The notes beneath the pieces are model-generated. The model saw only the letters and a list, made by a program, of their open reading frames with translations. It was not told where the DNA came from and searched no databases. Source: Nitzschia sp. pyKryTriq1 (Eukaryota; Bacillariophyta; Bacillariophyceae; Bacillariales; Bacillariaceae). Taken from it: a stretch of 64,000 bases of DNA. Each line of letters starts with the position of its first letter. The first letter of the stretch is position 1. A program made the translations under genes and the position numbers. The stretch is from NCBI GenBank assembly GCA_956465555.1, contig OY101120.1, forward strand, positions 2,474,001 through 2,538,000, read 5' to 3'. Positions 9,809-19,446 of the stretch are shown here, one piece after another.

Positions 9809-11374
9809 CTATTTATTGTTGGTCTTCTTGCTGGCACTACTACGGCTAGTAGTAAGCACCCGGGGGACAGATGGTTTTCTCGTTGCTTTTTGTATGTACT
9901 CTTCTTGTTTCCGATTGAACTCCGCCGTTCCCTCGCGCAGCGCTTGTCCACATTTCATCACAGCCTTGTCATCCCCCACTTCATACCATGCCTCCGATTT
10001 GGGATTACTCGGATCCTTGGCCAAGAATCTTCCACCCATGGCCCGCACATAGTTGCAAATATACCGTGCCAGAGCTCCTTTATCTCCTTTCGGAGCTGTA
10101 CAATAGTGGATCCGATGGCTAGAGATCAAATTGCGGAATCGAATATTTCCTGGATTCGTGTTGGTGAGTCCCCCTCGTCCCATTAGAACGTCGTGTTCTT
10201 CGGGTAACAAGACGGGATTCTCAAATTTCTTGTCGGCGGGAGTCGGACGCATTTTAGGAGCTTGGGTGAGCATTCGCCACGTCTCCGGAGGCTTGTACTT
10301 CTCAAAGCGAAACTTGGTGGACATTCTGTCCTTGCCGAGTACTTCATCGATATCCAAGGGTTCGCTGCAGGCGGTGGCGATGAGGGGCGCGCTGGGATGA
10401 ATCACCGGTACTACGGCAGGAGGCCCAGCACTTGCGCCGCTTTCTTGTTCCTTCTTATTGTTTGAAGAGGAAGATGAGGACAATTCGTTTCCTTGTTCTT
10501 GTACTGTCTCCCACCAGGCGCCTCGCAGGGCTGCCAAATGGGAAGGAATTCCAGCAGCACCTCCACAACCAATACCACCAACGAGTGAACAAGCAGCGCC
10601 AGTTACATCGCTGTTTTGTTGGCGCGCCACGGCTTGCATCTGTGCTTGAAAGAGTAAGGCTTCCAGCTGCATGCGTTTTTGACGGGTCGTATCATCTTCC
10701 CTCGTACTAGCACTACCGTCTACTCCCATCATGGCCGCTGCCAGCTGAGGAGGCAGTCCTTGTAAGGTGCTAAAGGCGAGCGCGCGGCGAGCGAGTTCTG
10801 CGGAAGTTTGCGATTGCAAAGTGGTGGTAGGCGGAGGCGGGAAGGAGTACTCGTTGGAAGATTGCTGGATGAGATGTGGTGGTGGTGGTGGTGGAGCAGA
10901 CGAAGAAATGATCAACGGCGAGGACGACGACGAAGACTCGTTCGCGTCTTCAAACTGACCATCCATAGTGGCATGGTGTTTGCGCTTCTTTCCAATCTTC
11001 CGCAACGAAGCCCCGACGGGGCCGACAGCCCGGATCTTGCGCTTCTGATCAGGGGTAGGGGTGATCATTTGAGGCCTACGCGCGCAGGGAGAGGATGCTT
11101 CTTCCTCTTCCGAGTCGTCCTCGTCCTCGAATAGCGGAGGACGAGACACTGGAGAGGTCACGCCAACAACTGAATCTTCGCCATCATCGTCGACGTCGTC
11201 CTCGTTGCTGACATTGTCATGATTGTCATGATCTTCCGCTTTCACACGCGTACGTGTAGTACTTGGAGGATCATTACTCGCAGCAGATGGAGCGGCGGCT
11301 TGGAGGCCCAGAAGACTCAGAATGGCAGTCTTTTCATCTTCGATCGCGACTGGGATAGTCGGGGTGGCACTCAT
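9809..11374 (-). CDS. DUF6824 domain protein
   Basis: A 521-residue protein, mostly disordered, with a conserved C-terminal domain. The domain (about residues 390-490) starts with EEHDVLMGRGGLTNTNPGN and continues through IRFRNLI, an ARYICNYVRAMGGRFL helix and AWYEVGDDKAVMKCGQALRE. This is the DUF6824 pattern, D-V-L-x-G-R-G-G-x-x-N-x-x-G-N, which is strongly expanded in diatoms. Upstream is low-complexity sequence rich in acidic, Ser and Pro residues, including a KKRKHH basic patch that could be a nuclear localisation signal. Biochemical function is unknown. A DNA- or chromatin-linked role is often suspected but is not shown here. The same domain recurs in the two genes of the inverted duplication at 43-47.7 kb. 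Confidence 0.85.
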   Translation of the reverse strand: MSATPTIPVAIEDEKTAILSLLGLQAAAPSAASNDPPSTTRTRVKAEDHDNHDNVSNEDDVDDDGEDSVVGVTSPVSRPPLFEDEDDSEEEEASSPCARRPQMITPTPDQKRKIRAVGPVGASLRKIGKKRKHHATMDGQFEDANESSSSSSPLIISSSAPPPPPPHLIQQSSNEYSFPPPPTTTLQSQTSAELARRALAFSTLQGLPPQLAAAMMGVDGSASTREDDTTRQKRMQLEALLFQAQMQAVARQQNSDVTGAACSLVGGIGCGGAAGIPSHLAALRGAWWETVQEQGNELSSSSSSNNKKEQESGASAGPPAVVPVIHPSAPLIATACSEPLDIDEVLGKDRMSTKFRFEKYKPPETWRMLTQAPKMRPTPADKKFENPVLLPEEHDVLMGRGGLTNTNPGNIRFRNLISSHRIHYCTAPKGDKGALARYICNYVRAMGGRFLAKDPSNPKSEAWYEVGDDKAVMKCGQALREGTAEFNRKQEEYIQKATRKPSVPRVLTTSRSSASKKTNNK

Positions 11375-12541
11375 CTCTCTCGTTACGTACTGACTACTGT
11401 TTTATCGAACGGACACGGTCAGTCGGTCTACTGAGTTTGATTGGCAATGAACAAGTGACGATCGTCTCGCGCAACTAGCTAGAGACCTACTGTACTGCTT
11501 CCAGAGGAGATGTTGTGAATGGATAGTCGTAAAGGGATCAATGGGGATTTGGACGACGGCGAACGAGGCGGTGACGGCGACGACGACTCGTGGTTATGGA
11601 GAGAGACCGCGTGTGAGCGAGATGTGAATGTGAAACCGTCCACGTAGATGACGAAGCGTGACAGAAATCTACCGGAATGCTGCTGTAGCATGCACACATC
11701 GCAAACCCACTTGCTTTTTTTTTGGGCGCTTTTTTCCGGGTGTGAATTGCCAGCCGGTTCGTACCGGTACATATCATACCGGTACAGTAGCGTTTTCACG
11801 ACACGAAACCGTCGGTCTTGCGTTTCGCATTTTCGCTGAAGGGTCCGTTTACGTGGGATCTGGTACTCATCGTCTGTGACTCTTTTACGTTGAATTCTAC
11901 ACACGGCGGCTGTGCACACGCATGCAGCACTTGTACTGTACATAAAAGATACCGCCGATACGATACCGGTACCGGTACCGACGCGACGGTCACTATTTGT
12001 ACCGGTATCCTCGTTGGCGGCCGCCGAACGACGATACTGTAGAATGCCGATGCGAAGAATCATGATCATCATCATCACTATTATTTAAGTCTCTATGTTC
12101 TTTCCACCCATAGATATATGCCCTACCCCACATCCGCCTATCATAAACAATAATGCACCAGCTGGTACCATACTGTCCTGTACTGTGCCTGTACTGTGCT
12201 TGTGCTGTTTGCACTGCACAGTAGGATTGCGCGTGTGGTCGGTGGGGGGTGGACGCGTATGCGAGGGGCGGGGGGGCGGCACTAGTAGAGTAGCGGGCGG
12301 AACAATAGTAGACCTACAGTACCATAGTACAGGTACAGTACACACCGGTACTAATGTGCGTACCGTAACAGGTATTGTGCTCGTACTGTAGGCGAGAGAC
12401 TCTCTACTCTAGAATAGATCTACGAGAAGCCGTTTCTCAATCCTCTCCTACTGAATAAGTCTAGGTAAAGCGTAGCTAGAAAGTTTATAGTAGTAGAAGT
12501 AGTAGTAATAGTGTACATGTCCTTGCGATACAGATACTTTA
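11375..12541. other. Intergenic, palindrome-rich
   Basis: No convincing gene; the longest frames are repetitive and lack domain features. The stretch is rich in the self-complementary words GTACCGGTAC and ACCGGTACCGGTACC (11761, 11778, 11964-11979, 12001, 12344) and GTACAGTAC. It also has a G-rich run near 12243-12275 and AGTAGTAG runs near 12487-12510. Confidence 0.6.
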
Positions 12542-15500
12542 TCAAAGCTTTGGCATTTTCGCGGCACTTTCGTCCCCGGCGGCCCCGCCGAGAATGTCAT
12601 CCATATCGTAAAGATCATCGTCCCCCGTTCCCATGTCCTTCGAAGCAGCAAGTAACATGGCTTTGCGTTTGATACCGCGTTCCCGTTCTTTTTGTTCGTC
12701 TTCTTCCGTCTTGCTAGATCGCATCAGGCGCTTCTTCAAGGTGATCCAGTCTTGGACGTACTCGTCCTGGAAAGCTTTCGAGGAAGAATTCTCAAAAAAG
12801 GTTTGCATATATTCGTGTTGGAGAGCTTGTTTAGCAGAAATGCGCTTCTTGGGATCCAAGTGAAGCATTCGACTAATCAAGTCAAGAGCACCAGCGTATG
12901 TCTGAGGATTGTCTTCTTTCATCATGTGCGTCAGAGCCTTAGCCACACCAGGACCGTACTTTTTCTGGGGTTTCTCATAGTACGGAAACTTGACGCCGTC
13001 CTTGAAGTTTTCCGCAGAAGGGATTCCCACCAACTTGTACACCGAAAGTAGCATCGACTGGCGCTCCTTGCCACTGTAAAGAGGCTTGCCGAGCAGCAAG
13101 TGACAAAGGAGACATCCAAGAGTCCAAATGTCAGTCTCCTTTGTAAACTTGGGAGAGCCCAGAAGCATTTCTGGAGCGGCATAGGGATTGTTCAAAATGT
13201 CGTCGTCATCGTCTCGTTTGCTCTTTCGGTTCTCCTTCTTGCGTTCTTTTGCCGCCTTGAGAATGTCGGCTCGTTTTTCTTCCTTGGATAGGACGGTAGC
13301 TCGGTAGAAGCTACCAAATTTAACCACGCCACTGTGATCGACCATGATCTGGTCTGCTAGGAAGTTCCGAAGAACCACATCATTGGAGTGGCAGTGAAGA
13401 AGTGCTGACAACAAGTCGTGCGTCCAAGATGCCAAGATCGTAGGGGTTATCAGCTGATCTTCGGGCTCGCCGTCTCGCTTCTTTCGTACGGTAAAACGCT
13501 GCAAGACAAAAGGAGTTGGATGAAAGACAAGATGCGGCCCCGTCACCATGTCTTTTCGTTTACGTTCTTTTTCTGCGGCAACCTCATTCTCCAAGCTGGT
13601 GCGAGTTAGCGAGAAAATATCTTCGTCGATTCGTTTCAGATCCAAACCCTTGGAGCCCAGTGGTGACAAGTCCATTCGCTCATTGGTTTCTTTCGCTTCA
13701 AAAGGAAGACCCACTGCAATTGGTAGCAAGAAATTCGGATGACCCTGAGGAGATTTAATCAATCCATGTATCCGGTACAACACTTGCATTTCCTGCAGAG
13801 CACCAGCAGAAAATCCACTCTGCCACGTGCGTTTGCCCTTTTTGCCTTTGCCTTTCTCTTCATTTTTATCTTTTCCTTGTTCCCTCTTAGCCACCTTTTC
13901 AGTCGGCCACCGCTGAAGTGAGACTGGAACGAATCGATCGGTGGCCCCCTCACTGGGCCGCTTCTTTCCCATCATGGATGTGAGCATCGAAAAGGCTGCC
14001 GATTCTCCTTGGAATGCGTGGGTAAGATTCGCCAAAGCTTCTAGTGTGCCCGATTCGCTATTATTCACTAGGAACATGTCGCAAATGGTCCCAGTAGGGT
14101 TCGGTCCGTATCGAGGCGGAATCCACCATCGAAGGCCACCATGTCGCAGTTCCGACTCCTTAATTTTGCCTGGAACGCAACTTTTGCCACCAGTCTTGCG
14201 TCCCCAGAACGCTTGAGTCGACAATTGAGATTGAATAGTCTCGGCCCAACCATCCACGGTCTCAATCTTATTCATGGAAAGTAGACCCGGTTCTCCCTTG
14301 GCTTGAATAGCGTTCTGGGAAGTGATTGGCAGCTTGCCAGTTTCTGGTGGACCAAGTTGGCACCTGCCTTCGACAGCTTGTTCTAAAAGATAGGCAGCAA
14401 TGGAAGTTGCTCTCCAAGAGCCCTCCAAGATGATTTGCTCCATCCCGGTATGCTCTTCTTGCTCCAAAAATATTGAGGAGTTACTTTCGGCTCCAATCCC
14501 ATCCAACGCCGGAAGGATCACCTCCTTGATAATGGTGGCATCGACCCCTTTGAAGATCTTTCTTATTTTGTTTCGTTGTCCCAACAGCCGATAACGTTGT
14601 TCTTTCTCCGACATTTGATCCATCCGGTACCCTGGTGAAAACGAGGACATGCTCAGCGCACAAATTTGCTTGATATGTGGAAGCCGTGTCGCAAGGCCTT
14701 TCTTTCCTTCTTGGAACAGTGGATGCGAGGATTGGACTTTACCAAAACTTGTGTTTCGCATCGAAGAGATGATGATTTCTGCCGCTTGAAGGACCTTGAA
14801 GGGAATCAAGGAGAGCGCTGGAAAGATACTGTCAAGCTTTGCATCCAGGAAACCAGCCGCAGCAGCGTAGACGTACTCGGCGCCATAGGTAAGCCACAAG
14901 TCGGGTCCCGCAGCGAGAACGGGACCACTGACCGAAAAGGTCAAGGCTGCCTTGGCCAATTTCGGGTCCATCTTGCCTGCTTCCACCGCTGCAGAGACGA
15001 TCCAGTCGAATCCTCTCCAGAAGACATCGTAATTGAGAGTCTCCAGGATTTCGGATTCGGCAGCAACGACCTTCTCTTCCCAAACGACAACTTCTTCCTT
15101 GGACGAATCGAAAGTGACACCCGGGTAGAAGCCCTTGTAAGCAGCCTCCAAGACAGCATCGAGCTTCTTCCACTTGGCTAGCTTTTGTGCTTTGTTGGCA
15201 ATAAAGATACAAGCCAGCTCGATTTCTCGCATTTTCATATTCGATTCGGCCGCGTCGTCTTGGGATAGCATTGTGGCGAAGCGGTAGAACACAACCGTCG
15301 CATGGGCTGCGACTTCTGCTGGCAACTCCAATGCCGAAATGATCTCTGCCATTTCCAAGCAGGCATTCATAGTGGATTTCGAGTCAAACGTCAAGGCTCT
15401 GGAGGAGGTCAATGCGGAGCTACTGGCTCGATTGTTGGCGGCGTCAGGTGCCTCTTCCGTGATGGCCACATTCTGCGATGTACTTCGTCGCGCCAACGTC

Positions 15501-18145
15501 CAATCCCGACCAAAGATCCAGCTTTGCTGTCGAACGCAATGATCTCGGAACAGTTCAATTTGAAGTCGAATCAACTCTTCCGCCAACGCTGCACGCTCTC
15601 CTTCGGAGACACTGTCAGGAACTTCAGAGGTCTCAATGGGAGGCAACAAAGTAGTTCCAATCGCAGGCCGCGGTGCCCCCTTGCCATCAATGCGCAAGTG
15701 ATCTCCCGTCATTGAATCGACAGTGACCGAAGCACCTGTCACCGATCTAACGAATTCAAAGAATTGACCGCTATTCCGCATCATCAAGGGTTGGTAAAGT
15801 CGATCGGGTCCCAAGTATAAGTACTTGACGCCACGAGCCACCTCGGCTGCGCGTTGTTTGACTAGATTCCAGAGTTTCGGAATCACCTTGGGATCACAAC
15901 CAAAATATATTTTACGAGGAGCGTTGGGAGTGGCTTCGTTCACGATACGATTCGAGGCATCAATGCGTCCCTTGTCCGCATCTGATTGAACCCAAATGGT
16001 ACATCTCTGGGTCGATTCAAACGAAGAGAAAAAGGGTGACCAGCGTGCCAAATCTTCCTTGGCCGTATGTCGTCGTAAGGGTTGGGTACTTCCTCTTCCC
16101 GTCTGTGAAGCTGTGTGTGAGGTGGTAGTAACAGTGGTCTTGTCGTACTGCAACAAGCGATGAAAGTCGGATGAACTCAACTCTCCCGCCAGAAATCCTA
16201 AATCCAAATACACACCCGACGGTGTTTTGGGTGAGTTGTTTTCTTCACAACATACCACGAGTTGTTTCCACAGGTTTTCTTTCGCACTATCAATATCCGA
16301 TTGGAGAGATCCCTCTAGAATCAGTTTGGCAAATTGCTTGCTTTTGGATTCCGAGGCCACAAAAGTGATATTTACACTCCTACACTTTTCTCGTAAGAAT
16401 GGCATCCGACGTCTGACGGATTCCACAATGGATCGTGGCAAGACCACTTCTGTCGGAGGAAGTCCCGTAGTATTGACAATTCCCGTGCCGGTACCCGCAA
16501 TGTCTGAGGTAGCGCTCATCGGTCCTCCCAAGCCATTGAGGGCGCCTGACGAGCTGGATCCCACGATTCCCAGTTGTTTTTCCAGGTAGGCAACATTCTT
16601 TTCCAGAATACTGTGTGCCTTGAGAATATCAATGCCTACAATGGTGAGTTTCCACACGGTTCCATCGGTGGATTGGTCCAAGGCCTTGTACTTTTCCTGT
16701 TCCTCTGGGTCATTCGGATCGGGTGGTAGGGGTGGTTTTGCAAACTGCTGGGGTGAAATGGTGACTTGACAAGATCGTTGGCATCGATCCAGCAAGTGTT
16801 TGCTAATCAGGGCTTCCTTAATCGGTGTCTGCACATAGATGTAATTCTTGGCCTTTTGTCCTGACAAGAGTAGATTCATACCCGGCATGGAAGATGCCAT
16901 GGACGAGGAAACTCCCTCCAATAGGGATTCTGTAGCACCCGATCCATTGGCGTCGGATCGCATTGCCTTTTTCCGAATAATGTACCCCTGTGCCTCTTCA
17001 TCGAGGATCATCCAGTCTTCTGTTTTGAGATCTTCCCATACTTCTTCCATGTCATGTCGATACATGAGTAAATGTTTTCCCGTCGTATCATTAAAGGCTA
17101 CGACATCCGCGATAAAGTATTCTTGTGTTTCCTTGGAAAAGACACGGACGCATCGATTGACAATTTCGTTACGGGCTCGTAGAATCAGTGGTTTCGTCCA
17201 ATGCGACGACAACTGGCGTTCCAAGGCTTCTTCTTCCATACTCCGGGGCACCTCCAAGGTCCCTCGACAGGTAGCGGCTCCACAATGGCACTTGGTGGGC
17301 GCCCGGCCCCTCTTGCGTTCCCACTGATAATCAAAGGACAACTCCGTTCCGGAGGGAATGTCCTTGGTGGCAATGACTGCCGCCCGCAGGATGCCCCGGA
17401 CCTTCCACCGCTCGACGACGCAATTGGGTTCGCACGAATGATTGATGTACCGGGCAATCCCTCCCCGCCTCCGGGCATCCAAATAAATGGAATTGTCCAG
17501 TGCCATAATGTACAATCGCCGTTCATTGGCGTACCGATGAAAGAGAGTGGGTAGAAAGTGCTTGGGAATCGCGCGTCCTACATATTCACACACAAAGTCC
17601 CCCCGGGCGACATCCTCCAAGACCCTCAAGCCTCGTCCCTTCTTTCCAGCATCAAAGACTTCTATATCCTTCCATTCCCGTCGTTGAATACGTCTATTCC
17701 CACACTGTTCTCCCGCCTCACACGATGACGAACGACATTCCTCTTGGCAGGCAAACAAAACGCACGACAAATCATTGCACGTCATGACCGTCGGATCCTC
17801 CGGGCGTCGGCACCCACAAGGATCGTCACTACGATCCGCCCTCGGTTTCGGTGCCAGTTCATCCCCATCTTCCGTCATCATCGTGCCATTATTGTAGTTG
17901 TTGTTGTTGTTGTTGCTGCTGCCGCTGCTGTTGTGCACATTGGGATCCGCCCATTCGACTTGGTCAATCATTTGAAAGCCCCGATCGCCTTCGTCGTCTG
18001 CGAGTGCGGCAGGAATCATCATCTGGTTGTTGTTGTTGTTGTGGTTGGTAGTATTAGAGGACGAAGAAGCAGGCACTGGACTCAAACTACTTCGGCGGCG
18101 GTTCTCGTCATCAGTGTGCGTTTTAGGAGGCCCCCAGCGACTCAT
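12542..18145 (-). CDS. SET methyltransferase-cyclin-CDK-like pseudokinase fusion
   Basis: A single 1,867-residue frame without introns. Residues about 108-150 form a Cys-rich AWS module. SET follows at about 158-278, with GKKGRGLRV, YINHSCEPN (235-241) and TELSFDYQW, then a post-SET with CxC...C (286-293). This is the layout of SET2/NSD/ASH1-type H3K36 methyltransferases. KH-like stretches may lie between about 400 and 830 (weak). A cyclin fold spans about 890-1128: LELPAEVAAHATVVFYRF, ELACIFIANKAQK and ILETLNYDV match transcriptional cyclins T/K/L. The kinase-like C-terminus (about 1440-1785) has a helix-C-like LQEMQVL, HPNFLLPI, YAAPEMLLGS, DIWTLGCLLCHLLLGKPLY and a CDK-like LVGIPSAENF. HRD is replaced by LRN, its Asn by Gln and DFG by SFY, so it is probably inactive. 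Nuclear action on chromatin at transcribed genes is inferred. Start at 18145 gives the complete AWS-SET. Confidence 0.88.
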   Translation of the reverse strand: MSRWGPPKTHTDDENRRRSSLSPVPASSSSNTTNHNNNNNQMMIPAALADDEGDRGFQMIDQVEWADPNVHNSSGSSNNNNNNYNNGTMMTEDGDELAPKPRADRSDDPCGCRRPEDPTVMTCNDLSCVLFACQEECRSSSCEAGEQCGNRRIQRREWKDIEVFDAGKKGRGLRVLEDVARGDFVCEYVGRAIPKHFLPTLFHRYANERRLYIMALDNSIYLDARRRGGIARYINHSCEPNCVVERWKVRGILRAAVIATKDIPSGTELSFDYQWERKRGRAPTKCHCGAATCRGTLEVPRSMEEEALERQLSSHWTKPLILRARNEIVNRCVRVFSKETQEYFIADVVAFNDTTGKHLLMYRHDMEEVWEDLKTEDWMILDEEAQGYIIRKKAMRSDANGSGATESLLEGVSSSMASSMPGMNLLLSGQKAKNYIYVQTPIKEALISKHLLDRCQRSCQVTISPQQFAKPPLPPDPNDPEEQEKYKALDQSTDGTVWKLTIVGIDILKAHSILEKNVAYLEKQLGIVGSSSSGALNGLGGPMSATSDIAGTGTGIVNTTGLPPTEVVLPRSIVESVRRRMPFLREKCRSVNITFVASESKSKQFAKLILEGSLQSDIDSAKENLWKQLVVCCEENNSPKTPSGVYLDLGFLAGELSSSDFHRLLQYDKTTVTTTSHTASQTGRGSTQPLRRHTAKEDLARWSPFFSSFESTQRCTIWVQSDADKGRIDASNRIVNEATPNAPRKIYFGCDPKVIPKLWNLVKQRAAEVARGVKYLYLGPDRLYQPLMMRNSGQFFEFVRSVTGASVTVDSMTGDHLRIDGKGAPRPAIGTTLLPPIETSEVPDSVSEGERAALAEELIRLQIELFRDHCVRQQSWIFGRDWTLARRSTSQNVAITEEAPDAANNRASSSALTSSRALTFDSKSTMNACLEMAEIISALELPAEVAAHATVVFYRFATMLSQDDAAESNMKMREIELACIFIANKAQKLAKWKKLDAVLEAAYKGFYPGVTFDSSKEEVVVWEEKVVAAESEILETLNYDVFWRGFDWIVSAAVEAGKMDPKLAKAALTFSVSGPVLAAGPDLWLTYGAEYVYAAAAGFLDAKLDSIFPALSLIPFKVLQAAEIIISSMRNTSFGKVQSSHPLFQEGKKGLATRLPHIKQICALSMSSFSPGYRMDQMSEKEQRYRLLGQRNKIRKIFKGVDATIIKEVILPALDGIGAESNSSIFLEQEEHTGMEQIILEGSWRATSIAAYLLEQAVEGRCQLGPPETGKLPITSQNAIQAKGEPGLLSMNKIETVDGWAETIQSQLSTQAFWGRKTGGKSCVPGKIKESELRHGGLRWWIPPRYGPNPTGTICDMFLVNNSESGTLEALANLTHAFQGESAAFSMLTSMMGKKRPSEGATDRFVPVSLQRWPTEKVAKREQGKDKNEEKGKGKKGKRTWQSGFSAGALQEMQVLYRIHGLIKSPQGHPNFLLPIAVGLPFEAKETNERMDLSPLGSKGLDLKRIDEDIFSLTRTSLENEVAAEKERKRKDMVTGPHLVFHPTPFVLQRFTVRKKRDGEPEDQLITPTILASWTHDLLSALLHCHSNDVVLRNFLADQIMVDHSGVVKFGSFYRATVLSKEEKRADILKAAKERKKENRKSKRDDDDDILNNPYAAPEMLLGSPKFTKETDIWTLGCLLCHLLLGKPLYSGKERQSMLLSVYKLVGIPSAENFKDGVKFPYYEKPQKKYGPGVAKALTHMMKEDNPQTYAGALDLISRMLHLDPKKRISAKQALQHEYMQTFFENSSSKAFQDEYVQDWITLKKRLMRSSKTEEDEQKERERGIKRKAMLLAASKDMGTGDDDLYDMDDILGGAAGDESAAKMPKL

Positions 18146-19446
18146 TATACGTACTGTTCGTACGAATGTCTACCGAATGTTACTCGTAGCCAACGTAAAG
18201 TAAAGTAAAGTAATAATCTTCTTCTGAAGCAAAAGTACGACTACGTACTGTGGTCGGCGTCGCATCGGATGCATACACCTGTATTGAGGTGACATCGATC
18301 ATGGAGATGAGCGAGATGCGAGAGAGAGAGGCATTGGTGCGACGATGATGATTGTTGATTGCGCGTCGTCGGTCGGGCGGGCGTCTTTGCGTCTGTTCTC
18401 CCACCCATCCGATCGGTGGGAGAAGAGAAGAACGTGTGGTTGTTCTGCGTTTGTGTACAAATCCTACCGGTACGTCAACGTATATACCATCCGATAGATG
18501 GGCGCGACGCGCGAGCAAAAGAATGACCCCACCGTCCGTCCATGCTCCGTTCTTGCTCACTTGACAACTTTTTGCAACCAAAGATTGATTCTTCATTCCA
18601 GATCTTTTTCCACCTTCTCCATAATATTATATTACTAGTCTACTCCTTTCTAATTTGTCCATTATCCTCTCTTGCTTCCACACTTGATCTCTACATACAT
18701 ACTGTCTGTGCCTTGCTTATTTTAGCTCACGAGCTAGTGAAGACAGACAGTCATGAGCTATAGAGAGTTTCTTCTAATGCTAGCTACGTACAGTCAGTCA
18801 GTAGGGAGTGTAATAATGGAGAATGGAGAATAATTTGAAGAAGGGGAAAGAGGCTGTGTCGTTGGTCCTACGTGTGTTCCAATTTTTTCAGATTTTCCAA
18901 TGTGCCGTCTCAGGTTTTGCAGAGAAATATTTTTTTAAATCATCGTATGCTTTACATCTCCATATCATCCCTCTCCCATGCCATGCCATGCTCGCGACCG
19001 ATGACAACGCCAAAAATTATGGTGGTGACACATCAATGTACTAATCCATCAATTCATTTCGTACAGACATCACCTTAAACAAACGGAAGGGGACGAGACG
19101 AACACTCCAAAGCATACGAGTACTAGTACAGTATCTGACCACACTATCATGGATATTACCGGTGAGCAGATCTTGGAAGCATTGAAAGATCCCACTCGTC
19201 GCATCGATAGGTTGGAGACACCAAGCAGCAGCCTTCATAATCATTGTGCCTGTACGTACTTTTTGAAGTTATGGATATGCCCTTGCTTGAGCGCGACAGA
19301 ACAAGTGGAGCCTGTTGGTCCTCCTTGGCAAGACTTCCTAAGAGTAGTAGATCGGTACTGCTTCATACCATACTTGCAGCGTCTTTCTTTTGTTGGTGCA
19401 TTCCTCTTCCTTGAAAGAGTCGCTGCACTCCTCAAGCCAAGGGCAT
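18146..19446. other. Intergenic
   Basis: About 1.3 kb upstream of the SET-fusion gene. AAAGT repeats lie at 18195-18212 and GTCAGTCAGTCAG-type words near 18791. A 101-codon frame at 19149-19454 (plus) lacks recognisable features and I do not call it a gene. Confidence 0.5.

Noticed and set aside
11479-12078. 199-codon minus-strand frame upstream of the SET-fusion 3' end
   Set aside because: Composed of palindromic ACCGGTAC words and biased triplets; no domain, no splice partner found.
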